Shown: positions 42,673 to 51,136 of the stretch, one piece after another
Layout: each line of letters opens with the position of its first letter
How positions within the stretch are numbered: position 1 is the stretch's first letter
Source of the DNA: JAAYTY01 sp964569245
GTDB taxonomy: Bacteria; Fermentibacterota; Fermentibacteria; Fermentibacterales; Fermentibacteraceae
Direction: 5' to 3'
NCBI GenBank assembly: GCA_964569245.1
Contig: CAZMTK010000003.1
Span: 1-64,000 of the forward strand
Length of the DNA stretch: 64,000 nt
Notes under the pieces: model-generated
Seen by the model: only the letters and a program-made list of their open reading frames with translations
Database searches by the model: none
Told to the model about the DNA's origin: nothing
Translations under genes and position numbers: made by a program

Positions 42673-44054
42673 GTGCTCCTGGTCCAGTCGAATCGCTTGC
42701 GAAGGGTGCCCCTGCCGAGCAGCTCGAGGGCCGCGTATTCGCCCATCTCTATGGAGTGGTCCATGTTGTTGTAGCGGAAGAGGCCCTGCCTTCCGCAAGT
42801 GACGATCCCCGGCAGAGCGTCGAGCGCCTCGAGGAGGACTCCGGATCGAACCTCGTATCCCCTGTCGTAGATCGGATAGGCGTGCGCCTGCCTCGTGACG
42901 GCATGTCCCAGGACCTCGCCGGCCTGGAAGAGGCCCAGTCTCTCGCCGCCGCTCACGCATTCCGCGACCAGCGAGTCCCCACCGTTCCAGAGCGGGTCTC
43001 CCTCCTGGCAGGTGAACTCGAAGACGACCTGCCCGCCGGAGACGGAGACCGACGGGTCGAAGTTCTCCGGGATGGAGAGCCTGTTGAACCTGTAGCAGTC
43101 CTCCGGCGTGTAGATCCAGTGGTCCCTGGGAGCGGGGCGCCTGGCAAGCCTGAGCGTGACGAACACGATGCTCCTGAAAGAGAGAGAGGCTGCGGCCTCG
43201 CGGGCGCGCTCGTCCAGCATCGGAGCCGCGAGCTCGGCCAGCCTGGTCACGGGGATCGAGCTGATCAAACCCTCGGCTTCGATTACGCCGTCGGTCGTCT
43301 CCACCGAGAATCCTGCGGGACTGCGGGCTATGGAGAGCGGTTCCACGGAGGTCATGAGGATGCCCCCGCCCTCCGTCACTCTCGCCGCGAAGGCCTCCGA
43401 GATCCTCCCGATGCCCCCTCTGGGGTAGTGGAACGTGCTCACCAGGCTCCTCGCGCCCTTCTCGCCCCGGGGGAAGAGCGTCTCCCTCACAAGGCCGGTG
43501 AGGCTGGGCACTGTTATGCGCTGGCTGGCCCAGTCCGGCGAGAGGCTCGAAGGGGGCATCCCCCAGAGCTTGGCGGTGTACGGGCCGAAGTAGATGTCGT
43601 AGAGACATCGGCCGAAGCGGTTGACCACCCAGGTCTCGAAGCTGTCGTCGGGGAGCCCTCCGAGCAGCCTTCTCACCCTCCTGGCGAGATAGCTGGCCAT
43701 CATGGCGGCCCCCTTGCTGAGGGGCATCCTCCGGAGGACGTCTCCCAGGCTGAGGGGGTACAGGAAGTATCGGTCGAGCAGTCTGATTCGGCTCAGCCTC
43801 TCGAGCTGGATCAGGTCGCCACCCAGGAGGGCGGACACTCTCGCCAGGACAGCGGGGTTCTTCGTGTGGAAGCGGTGGGGTCCGTAGTCGAAATGGAATC
43901 CGCCGGCCCTGCAGGTGGATGCCAGGCCTCCAGGTCCGGCCTCCTTCTCCACCACGACTGTCTGCACCCCGCGGGACACCAGGATGTCCGCAGCGCTCAG
44001 TCCTGCGAGGCCGGCACCAAGCACGACCGCCCTCTTCGGAGCGCCTCCCGCCAT
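42657..44054 (-). CDS. FAD-dependent amine oxidase/UDP-galactopyranose-mutase-like oxidoreductase
   Basis: 465 aa. A Rossmann FAD site opens the protein (VVLGAGLAGLSAADILVSRG, 10-29) with EKEAGPGGLA (about 36-45) and YGPHRFHTKNP (about 57-67), the pattern of the amine-oxidase family branch that includes protoporphyrinogen oxidase-like and UDP-galactopyranose mutase-like proteins, often found with cell-envelope sugar genes. The substrate is unknown. ATG at 44052-44054 with GGAG 8 nt upstream, 5 nt after the 5'-nucleotidase stop. Confidence 0.75.
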   Translation of the reverse strand: MAGGAPKRAVVLGAGLAGLSAADILVSRGVQTVVVEKEAGPGGLASTCRAGGFHFDYGPHRFHTKNPAVLARVSALLGGDLIQLERLSRIRLLDRYFLYPLSLGDVLRRMPLSKGAAMMASYLARRVRRLLGGLPDDSFETWVVNRFGRCLYDIYFGPYTAKLWGMPPSSLSPDWASQRITVPSLTGLVRETLFPRGEKGARSLVSTFHYPRGGIGRISEAFAARVTEGGGILMTSVEPLSIARSPAGFSVETTDGVIEAEGLISSIPVTRLAELAAPMLDERAREAAASLSFRSIVFVTLRLARRPAPRDHWIYTPEDCYRFNRLSIPENFDPSVSVSGGQVVFEFTCQEGDPLWNGGDSLVAECVSGGERLGLFQAGEVLGHAVTRQAHAYPIYDRGYEVRSGVLLEALDALPGIVTCGRQGLFRYNNMDHSIEMGEYAALELLGRGTLRKRFDWTRSTWADG

Positions 44055-44059
44055 CGCCG

Positions 44060-45655
44060 CTACTCCGTCCACTCTATCCTTGGGACCTCGTCGGGCTCCA
44101 GAGGACTGTGGGCCTTCACGTAGGCGATCACGGCGTCGAAGAGGGTGCAGCCTGCCGGTACCGCCTCGAACTCCCTCATGATGTCGTACCCCACGTTGCC
44201 CTGCACGAGATAGCCGGTGGTTGCGAGAACGTAGGTCCTGGACGAATCGACCGGCTGCCCTCCCACCGTCAGGGACTCGATCTTGGCCATGTCCGGAAGG
44301 GACTGGTTCCTCACCGCCGTGAATCCCGCCGGCTCCATGTCCCTCCTGCGCCCCTGCATCCCGGTCTCCAGTATCCTCCTGAGCTGGGCGCCGGTCACCT
44401 CGACGAGGTAGAGGTCCTCCTCGAACGGGATGGCCTCGTAGACAATCCTCGGCGTTATCGGGCCCCTGGGCAGGGACGACCTGATCCCGCCGCGGTTCAC
44501 GAGGGCTGCGTCGGCCCCGGTGCATTCCAGCACGGCATCGGCGACCAGCCTCCCCATCGGGTGCTCGGCGCCTCCCCTGGGTATCTCCTCCAGAGCCTCT
44601 CCTATCACTTCGTCCATGCCCGCCTCGGCCACCGTCCTGAAGGATTCTACCAGGGCCAGGGCCTCCATGTCTGGTTGGAACTCGTCGTGGAGCAGGTTGA
44701 CGATCTCCCCGCCGCGCGGCAGCTCGTAGCCGGTGACAGTGCGGGCTTCGGAGTCGATCAGCAGTCTGATGTGGCCGACCCCGGTCCCGTTCGCGTAGCC
44801 CTGCACCACGATCGTGCCGGTGAACGGGTTCACCCAGGGCCTTTCCAGGCCGTAGTGAGTGTGGCCGGACACGATCAGGACGATCCCCGGCAGGAGCGTC
44901 GAGAGCTCGGCGTTGTTGAGCGCGAACTCCTTCTCGAACCCCTCCCCCGAAATCCAGGACTGTCTCACGGCCTCCACGTATCTCCCGGGATCCGAGGGCT
45001 GGCCCAGGTGCGACAGGACGAAGACCATGTCGGCGCCCAGGCGACGGGCCTCCTCCATCGCCTCCGCTACGGACTCCTCCTCGTCCAGGAAGGAGTACCC
45101 CTCGAGGAGCGCCGGGTCCACGAGTCCCCACGTATCCGGCGTCGAGAGCCCGATGATGGCGATCTTCACCCCCTCGAACTCGAACATGGCCGTCGGCTCG
45201 ATGCCGTGGGGTGGGAGCCCTGTGGCCTCCTCCACCAGGTTGCAGGAGAGCACCGGGAAGTCCGCGTCTGCGGCGAGGGCGAGGGCGTTCGCCGCCCCGT
45301 CGTCGAAGTCGTGGTTTCCGAGGGTCATGGCATCGTAGCCGATCAGATTCATCCACCTCACTACAGACGATCCGAGGTCGTAGCCGCCTACAGGCGTTCC
45401 CTGGTAGACGTCCCCGGCGTCCAGCAGGAGCACGTAACCCCCGGTCTCGGCGGCCTCCTTCCTGACAGAGTCCACGTACGAGGCGAGCCAGGCGGCGCCG
45501 CCGATCATGGGCGGAAAGTCGGGATTCAGGAATGTGGCTTCGCGGGGAACGATCCCGCCGTGGACATCGTTCGTGTGGAGGATGTCCAGCGTGAAGACCC
45601 TCGCCTTGCACGGCGCCGCGGCAGCCGCGAGCAGCAGGAGCGCCGCCGTCCGCAC
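44060..45655 (-). CDS. Exported 5'-nucleotidase/metallophosphoesterase
   Basis: 531 aa with a signal peptide (1-18). Metal-binding motifs are LHTNDVHGG (26-34), DAGDVYQGT (79-87), GNHDFDDG (113-120) and GHTHYG (about 241-246). The C-terminal 5'-nucleotidase substrate domain has ALVNRGGIRS (about 392). Such UshA-like enzymes hydrolyse extracellular nucleotides to nucleosides and phosphate in the periplasm or on the surface. The start is GTG at 45653-45655 with a poor SD; the gene follows the barrel gene by 10 nt. Next to DNA-binding-looking surface proteins it suggests nucleotide scavenging. Confidence 0.88.
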   Translation of the reverse strand: MRTAALLLLAAAAAPCKARVFTLDILHTNDVHGGIVPREATFLNPDFPPMIGGAAWLASYVDSVRKEAAETGGYVLLLDAGDVYQGTPVGGYDLGSSVVRWMNLIGYDAMTLGNHDFDDGAANALALAADADFPVLSCNLVEEATGLPPHGIEPTAMFEFEGVKIAIIGLSTPDTWGLVDPALLEGYSFLDEEESVAEAMEEARRLGADMVFVLSHLGQPSDPGRYVEAVRQSWISGEGFEKEFALNNAELSTLLPGIVLIVSGHTHYGLERPWVNPFTGTIVVQGYANGTGVGHIRLLIDSEARTVTGYELPRGGEIVNLLHDEFQPDMEALALVESFRTVAEAGMDEVIGEALEEIPRGGAEHPMGRLVADAVLECTGADAALVNRGGIRSSLPRGPITPRIVYEAIPFEEDLYLVEVTGAQLRRILETGMQGRRRDMEPAGFTAVRNQSLPDMAKIESLTVGGQPVDSSRTYVLATTGYLVQGNVGYDIMREFEAVPAGCTLFDAVIAYVKAHSPLEPDEVPRIEWTE

Positions 45656-45665
45656 GGCGCCCGCT

Positions 45666-46859
45666 CTACAGGGAGATCCTGCGGCTCAGGGAGAGCAGCA
45701 GGACCGTCCCCGTCTCCTCGACCGAGAGGCTGTCGCCTTCGGTGAATGACGGCAGCGAGCCGACCTCGACCTGCTCCCAGGTCCTCGGGGAGAACAGGCC
45801 TCCGGCATCCAGCGCCCACCCCGACAGGTCGAAGCCGAGTCCGGCGGTGACGGAGACGCAGTCGAGGCCGCGCGCGATCGGTGAGCGGTCGTACCTGAAG
45901 CCGAAGCGGCACTCGGGCCCGCCCCCGGGCAGGCTGTTCTCCACTCCTGCAGACGCGCTCCAGGAGTCCCCGAGACCCATGTCCGCGCCGTCGAATCTCG
46001 CTCCCGACATCGCCCTGTAGGAGAGCTCCGCGGTGAAGACGCTCCTGAGGGCGTTGCCGGGCATCCATACGATGCCGGCACGGGCGAGGGGCGGAAGGTC
46101 CAGCGGACCGTCGGAGTCTCCCGACCATCCGGCCGAAAGGGCTGCTTCGATCCCTGCGGAAGCCGCCACCCTGCGAGAGGGGCGCGCCGTGAAGGCGGCA
46201 CGGACCGTCACGATCTCGAGGTCGGATTCCTGGGTCTCCAGTACGTCGGGGACGCTCTCGTCCACCCAGGTCTGCCTCCAGGACTCCTCCCTCGTGCAGG
46301 AGAGCCAGCCGGCCCCGAGCCCGAGAGAGAGCGCATCGAAGGGGGAGAATGACGCCGATGCGCAGAGTTCGCCGGCAGATCCGGAGACCGAGAGGGCCTC
46401 GCTCCCAAGCAGGGCGTAGTACTCGTTCCTCACCTCCCTGTCCCACTCGTAGCCGAAACCGGTCTGCACCCGCCAGCCTGCTGCGAGGCCCAGTCCGCGC
46501 GGCATGCCGTCGAGTCCTGACAGGGAGGCGGCAACGCCCCCGGGCAGGAGGTCGCTCCTCCGGTTGAACGAGTGCTCGGCCTCTCCTATGGAGCTCCCGA
46601 AGGAGTCGTAGACAGTCCGGGTGCGCTTTTCCACCCCCATGTCAAGGCCGGCCGAGGCGCAGAGGGCCAGTCCGGCTCCGGCAGAGGCGGCTGCTGAAGG
46701 GTTGGCGAGGGCGCCCAGGGGCGAGGGATCCATGAACTCCGACCGGCCCATCGCAAGAGAGCGCGCGGTGACGGGTGATCCGGGGGTGCCCAGGAGGCAG
46801 TCCTCGGGCAGTCCGCCTGTCATCGCAGCCAGAGCGAGCAAGCCGCCGAGCAGTGTCAT
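45666..46859 (-). CDS. Outer-membrane barrel protein, unknown specificity
   Basis: 397 aa with a short signal peptide (1-17). Residues 30-60 (TARSLAMGRSEFMDPSPLGALANPSAAAS) resemble the opening of PorV/FadL-like barrels (split motif: SLAMGRS and ANPSA). The rest is alternating amphipathic strands, and the last residue pattern (LSLSRRISL) lacks the typical terminal Phe. ATG at 46857-46859 with GGAGGGTGA upstream. Part of the surface operon, between the HhH-barrel and the 5'-nucleotidase. Confidence 0.65.
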   Translation of the reverse strand: MTLLGGLLALAAMTGGLPEDCLLGTPGSPVTARSLAMGRSEFMDPSPLGALANPSAAASAGAGLALCASAGLDMGVEKRTRTVYDSFGSSIGEAEHSFNRRSDLLPGGVAASLSGLDGMPRGLGLAAGWRVQTGFGYEWDREVRNEYYALLGSEALSVSGSAGELCASASFSPFDALSLGLGAGWLSCTREESWRQTWVDESVPDVLETQESDLEIVTVRAAFTARPSRRVAASAGIEAALSAGWSGDSDGPLDLPPLARAGIVWMPGNALRSVFTAELSYRAMSGARFDGADMGLGDSWSASAGVENSLPGGGPECRFGFRYDRSPIARGLDCVSVTAGLGFDLSGWALDAGGLFSPRTWEQVEVGSLPSFTEGDSLSVEETGTVLLLSLSRRISL

Positions 46860-46872
46860 TTCACCCTCCGCT

Positions 46873-49311
46873 CTACCAGCGCAGATCGAGCTGGCAGTTG
46901 ATTCCGTAGCTCTCGGCGTGGTCGCCGAAGTCCCTGACGGGGCTGCCGGGATCGCCTTCGTAGTAGTACTGGTCGTCGGGATCGGGCCTGTAAAGCCCGT
47001 TCCTGGGGAAGAAGGTGTCCTTGCGCAGGAGCCTGAGGCGGATCTGGATGTTGTCGGACATCTCCTGCTTGACCGTCACGTAGAACTTCGTGCCCCTGCC
47101 GTCCAGGAAGTCGATTCCGGTGTCCTCGAACTCCCACTGGCTCATTCCGTCGGTGGTCCAGAGGGTTGCTCCGCCCAGCACGGAGAACTCCGGCGTGAAC
47201 CGGTGCTCCCACCTCGCGCTGAGATAGCCCCCGCTCAGAAGCCTGTCGTCGGTGTAGAGGGGATTCGGCGTCAGCTCGACCAGACCCGCCCTCACTCCTA
47301 TCTCGAAGTAGTCCCCGCCCGCAGGCAGGACCAGAGTCCTCAGCGTAGCCTCGTGGGTCACAGAGCTTGTCGGCAGGAGGTCCTGCATCCTCGTCTTGTC
47401 CTGCAGCTTGTACTTGAGCCTGAACCGCAGCGGGAACACCGGCCTGTACTCCAGCTCCCCCTGGAACCTGTAGTTTTCGAAGCCCCATGGAATCGAGCGC
47501 CACACGTCCAGGTAGATCCTGGGAAACAGCACGTGCCGGCTGACCTGGAAGCGGGATTCCAGGTAAAGCCCTTCCTCCGGCTTCGGAACGGGCCAGTCTG
47601 CGAGGTCCGATGCCGAGGGGTCGTTGAGATAGTAGGGCTTCTCGAAGACGGTGTCGTCGAACCTGTCCTGCTCCGAGAACCCCCTGCAGTAAGGGTTGGT
47701 GTATCCCAGGTCGTAGTGTCTCATCGAGCAGAGCATGTAGAACCAGTCGTTCTGCCATCTGGCGCCGCCCACGAACGCCATCGATCGGTTGTCCTGCATC
47801 GCGGCCTCGCCCTCGATCCCGAATCCGCCCAGGACGGTCTGACCCGAGACCGACCAGGCCGAGAGGGCGTCGCCGCTGGGCATGACGGAGTACTCGGGGC
47901 AGTTCCAGGTCTCCGCGTCGTTCGGTATGTCCAGGAACCCGGGGTCGGGGGCCAGGCTGTCGCTCCAGGAGAGGGTCAGCGCTCCGGCCCCGACGAAGGT
48001 CCCGCAGGGCAGGACTCCACCCAGGTCCAGATAGCCGTAGCCCCCGGCGGCTGTCTCGCGCAGGGCTCCGGCCGTCGAGGAGGTGCGCCAGCGTGAGAGC
48101 ACGAGCGAGTTCGGGGTGCCGTCGGAGTTCATGAGCGCATCCCGGGGTGAAGACGAGACGAAGGCGTATCCCACGACCGGCCCGCTGCGAAGCTCGCAGG
48201 CAGCCCCCGTGAAGGCGGCCTGCCGCGTGGAGGTGAGGTCCGGATGGAGCCCCTGCGGCCTGTACAGAGAGCGGCTCATCAGCTCGTCCGTGTTGTCGAT
48301 CAGGAGGCCCTGGTTGAGGGCCAGCCTGTAGTTCCCCAGGACCACCTGGTGGAGCGGTCCGAGATGGTGCAGGGAGGCGAAGGCCTTCGCGACGTCGTAG
48401 GTCTCGCTGATCACTCCCATGTCCATGCCGGACAGGAGGCCGTGCCCGGCGGTGGACCAGCGCCCCCTGGAGAGCCTGACACCCCCCCTCCACCTGTCCC
48501 CGAGACCCAGCCGCAGCCTCTGGACGCAGCCGGTCACGGCGCGGGCGGAAGCCAGCTCGTCGCGCTCCGACACGAGCTGCGCATAGAGCGCGGCGCTGTC
48601 CACAGGGCTGCCCGAATAGTCCCTGTCTCCGGCCTCCATCTCCCTGATGGCGCTGCCCAGGTCGTCCAGGCGTGTCGCCAGGGATCCCTCTCCCTCCGAC
48701 CTCCCACCGCCGCCTTCCACAGCCACGCGAAGGCCGCCGAAGAAGTCGCTGCTGGAGAGATCCAGCTCGCGGGTCGAGACGTAGTCCCTGAGATTCCTGT
48801 AGCCGTAGTAGCTGAGGCCGTCGCTTCCTCGAAGCGACGTCACGCTGGAGACGGGGCCCAGGTCGCGAAGCCTGCGCTCGACGGCTGCGGCATCGACGAT
48901 GCTCACCCTGTCGAGCATCCTGAGGTCCCAGTGCCTCAGGCCGTTCACGGGCATCGGTCGAATCAGCAGGTTCTCCCACTCGTCCACGGCGGCGTCGCCG
49001 GGGCCGTCTTCCACCGCCAGCCGCTCCATGATGTCCAGCACCGCAGGGCTCAGGGAGCCTGTCGTGCGCGGCGAAACCATGCAGTTGTCCCTCAGCCAGG
49101 CGAGGCTCGAGGCTGTCATGCCCGGTATGCCGGCCAGCTCGTAGATGTCGGCGAATCCACCGGTCGCGAGAGCCCGGGAGTAGATGGAGTCCGCCTGTTC
49201 TCCGGTGATCCCCTCCAGCTCGCGCAGCTGCTCCAGGGTGGCCGTGTTGAGGTCCACCCTGTCGAACGGCCCAGCGGCAGCCATGATCGCGAGGAGGATG
49301 CTAGAAGACAT
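46873..49311 (-). CDS. Helix-hairpin-helix (ComEA-like) protein with outer-membrane barrel
   Basis: 812 aa with a signal peptide (about 1-14). Residues 17-78 form a ComEA-type double helix-hairpin-helix (VDLNTATLEQLRELEGITGE, YELAGIPGMTASSLAWL); a second HhH-like unit is at about 130-175 (LDRVSIVDAAAVERRLRDLG). From about 200 to the end it is a large beta-barrel with a terminal strand (NCQLDLRW). HhH domains bind DNA backbones without sequence preference; similar HhH-plus-barrel proteins are known in Bacteroidota but are uncharacterised. ATG overlaps the upstream stop by 11 nt. I suggest a DNA-binding pore. Confidence 0.75.
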   Translation of the reverse strand: MSSSILLAIMAAAGPFDRVDLNTATLEQLRELEGITGEQADSIYSRALATGGFADIYELAGIPGMTASSLAWLRDNCMVSPRTTGSLSPAVLDIMERLAVEDGPGDAAVDEWENLLIRPMPVNGLRHWDLRMLDRVSIVDAAAVERRLRDLGPVSSVTSLRGSDGLSYYGYRNLRDYVSTRELDLSSSDFFGGLRVAVEGGGGRSEGEGSLATRLDDLGSAIREMEAGDRDYSGSPVDSAALYAQLVSERDELASARAVTGCVQRLRLGLGDRWRGGVRLSRGRWSTAGHGLLSGMDMGVISETYDVAKAFASLHHLGPLHQVVLGNYRLALNQGLLIDNTDELMSRSLYRPQGLHPDLTSTRQAAFTGAACELRSGPVVGYAFVSSSPRDALMNSDGTPNSLVLSRWRTSSTAGALRETAAGGYGYLDLGGVLPCGTFVGAGALTLSWSDSLAPDPGFLDIPNDAETWNCPEYSVMPSGDALSAWSVSGQTVLGGFGIEGEAAMQDNRSMAFVGGARWQNDWFYMLCSMRHYDLGYTNPYCRGFSEQDRFDDTVFEKPYYLNDPSASDLADWPVPKPEEGLYLESRFQVSRHVLFPRIYLDVWRSIPWGFENYRFQGELEYRPVFPLRFRLKYKLQDKTRMQDLLPTSSVTHEATLRTLVLPAGGDYFEIGVRAGLVELTPNPLYTDDRLLSGGYLSARWEHRFTPEFSVLGGATLWTTDGMSQWEFEDTGIDFLDGRGTKFYVTVKQEMSDNIQIRLRLLRKDTFFPRNGLYRPDPDDQYYYEGDPGSPVRDFGDHAESYGINCQLDLRW

Positions 49312-50119
49312 AGGTGATCCCGGCCTGGTGCGTGGGCTGGAGGTCGGGATGCGACTGGACCGCGTACTCCAGCCTCACCCCGGATACGCAGGCCGAGAGG
49401 CCGGCTGAGATCGCGGCAGGGGAGGTGCCGACCCCGGCCATGAGGCTCACCGGGCCGACCGGGACGGCCTGGCCCGCGTGGATCCTCGTGCCGCGGAAGT
49501 CTCTCGACAGGGAGATGCGGGATTCCATGCCGGCGGAGGGCTCGTAGGCAAGGCCTGCGTCGATCCGCCTCTCGAGGTGCTCTCCGCTCTCTCCGATGCC
49601 GCTCTCGAAAGGGTTGCGGATGGAGGCCGCTATCCTCCACCGCCCGTATATCCGCGCCTGGAACCCCGCGTTCAGCGACAAGGCCGTCGCCGAACCGTAC
49701 CTCGACACCCCGTCGCCGATGCTTACGGCTGCCAGCGTGGGCTGGAGCCCGAAGGCGAGCTCCCTTCCCAGAAATCCCGAGACGGTCACTGCGAGGAGCT
49801 GTTCGGAGTAATCGCTGAAGCCGAACTGCCGGATGGAGGCAGAGCCCCGCCATGCTCCGCGCAGGGGCATGGACACGTCGAGGCCGTGGGTAGCGAGCTC
49901 GGTGAGGCTGAAAGGCAGACGGCTCGAAGCGGTCACCCACCAGCCGGCGATCCCGGCCGGAGAGGCGGGGTTCGAAATGACGGATGCCGCGCCGGTCCCC
50001 AGGACGCCGGTGGAGCCCATCGCCTGGTCGGCTACTCCCAGCTCGAGCTCCTCGAAGGCCGCGAGGGCGGGCGCAGCGGCAGCCAGCGCAAGTGATGCGG
50101 CGAAGAGCGTCAGTCTCAT
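49301..50119 (-). CDS. PorV-like small outer-membrane barrel
   Basis: 272 aa with a signal peptide (1-20). The opening ELGVADQAMGSTGVLGTGAA followed by SNPASPAGI is the hallmark start of PorV/PorQ-like barrels (GxxAxGxAG... NPA). The protein ends in Phe (AGITYVF), as outer-membrane barrels do. ATG has GAGGTGG upstream. It lies between the secreted OB-fold protein and the HhH-barrel, overlapping the latter by 11 nt. Confidence 0.75.
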   Translation of the reverse strand: MRLTLFAASLALAAAAPALAAFEELELGVADQAMGSTGVLGTGAASVISNPASPAGIAGWWVTASSRLPFSLTELATHGLDVSMPLRGAWRGSASIRQFGFSDYSEQLLAVTVSGFLGRELAFGLQPTLAAVSIGDGVSRYGSATALSLNAGFQARIYGRWRIAASIRNPFESGIGESGEHLERRIDAGLAYEPSAGMESRISLSRDFRGTRIHAGQAVPVGPVSLMAGVGTSPAAISAGLSACVSGVRLEYAVQSHPDLQPTHQAGITYVF

Positions 50120-50128
50120 GGAACCACC

Positions 50129-51136
50129 TCATTCCAGGCCGGCGGCCACCACGACCGTCTCGGTCGTGACGAGCCGCCCGCCATCGGGGGCTATCCCCTC
50201 GAGAAGGACGATATAGGGGCCCATCGGGAGGATCTCCTCCCTGTCGTCCCGTCCGTCCCATTCGAGAATGTCGCCTCCGACCCGGGAGCTCGCGAGCCTG
50301 GCGACCTCCCTCCCGGCCCTGTCGAACACCTTCACCGTGAACCTGAATCCCGGCGCCCCTCCGTACTCCATGAGTATCGCTTCGCCCGACGAGGGGCAGA
50401 ACGGTGATTCCGAGAGCAGGTCGAGGTGGAAATAGCCCGGTATGGACGGGTTGTAGAACGCGAGATCCTCCTGGTAGCGGGGCATCAGCTGGTAGCCCGA
50501 CGTGTAGGGGGGCTCGGAATCGTACTGCCCTCCTATCCCGGTGAGGAAGAGCCGCACGCCGGGCTCTATCCCGGACACCGAGACGCCCGTGGATCCGTTC
50601 ACCCTGACCGCGATGGCCGTCTCGCCGTTCCAGACGCTGAAGTTGAAGCCGCCGCCCGACTGGGAGGGCATGGTCGCAACAGTCACCCACGCCGGACCGG
50701 AGGGATCACCCGCCCTGAGCAGCATTCCCTCCAGAGGCTCCGAGACTCCCTGGTGCCTGGCGAGCTGCACGGGCTCAGGAGGACCCGGAGAGCCGAGGAG
50801 CTCGTAGTCGTAAGGAGAGGAGGGCTTTATCTCGGTGAGTCCGTTGTACTGGTCGATTTCACCGGTGATGCGCAGCAGGTCGCCGGGCTCCACGGGGAAG
50901 GACGGCGGGTCGTAGGCATAGACGTTGATGCCGGCCGTCTCGTCCTGGACATAGAAGGAGACTCCGCTGGTGGAGAACAGCCCTGGTTCGCAGGTCGCCA
51001 CGGCCTCGATCGTCACGGTCTGCCCGAGAAGGTCGGGCAGGCCGTCACCGTCCGCATCCATGCGGGCTTCGGCCACCGTCACGGCAGCGGCCGTGCCGGC
51101 TGCCAGAGGAAGGGCGGCGAAAAGGAGCGGCTTCAT
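50129..51136 (-). CDS. Secreted OB-fold protein with FlgD-like C-terminus
   Basis: 335 aa with a signal peptide (1-20). Residues 20-200 hold one or two OB-fold-like units: VSFYVQDETAGINVYAYDPP, GDLLRITGEIDQYNGLTEIK is the pattern of the OB folds seen in extracellular nucleases of the YhcR/ExeM type. No nuclease domain follows. The last 90 residues form a FlgD-like Ig domain (FTVKVFDRAGREVARL, WDGRDDREEILPMGPYIVLL). ATG at 51134-51136 overlaps the solute-binding gene's stop by 4 nt. It may bind nucleic acid at the surface; this is inferred. Confidence 0.65.
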   Translation of the reverse strand: MKPLLFAALPLAAGTAAAVTVAEARMDADGDGLPDLLGQTVTIEAVATCEPGLFSTSGVSFYVQDETAGINVYAYDPPSFPVEPGDLLRITGEIDQYNGLTEIKPSSPYDYELLGSPGPPEPVQLARHQGVSEPLEGMLLRAGDPSGPAWVTVATMPSQSGGGFNFSVWNGETAIAVRVNGSTGVSVSGIEPGVRLFLTGIGGQYDSEPPYTSGYQLMPRYQEDLAFYNPSIPGYFHLDLLSESPFCPSSGEAILMEYGGAPGFRFTVKVFDRAGREVARLASSRVGGDILEWDGRDDREEILPMGPYIVLLEGIAPDGGRLVTTETVVVAAGLE

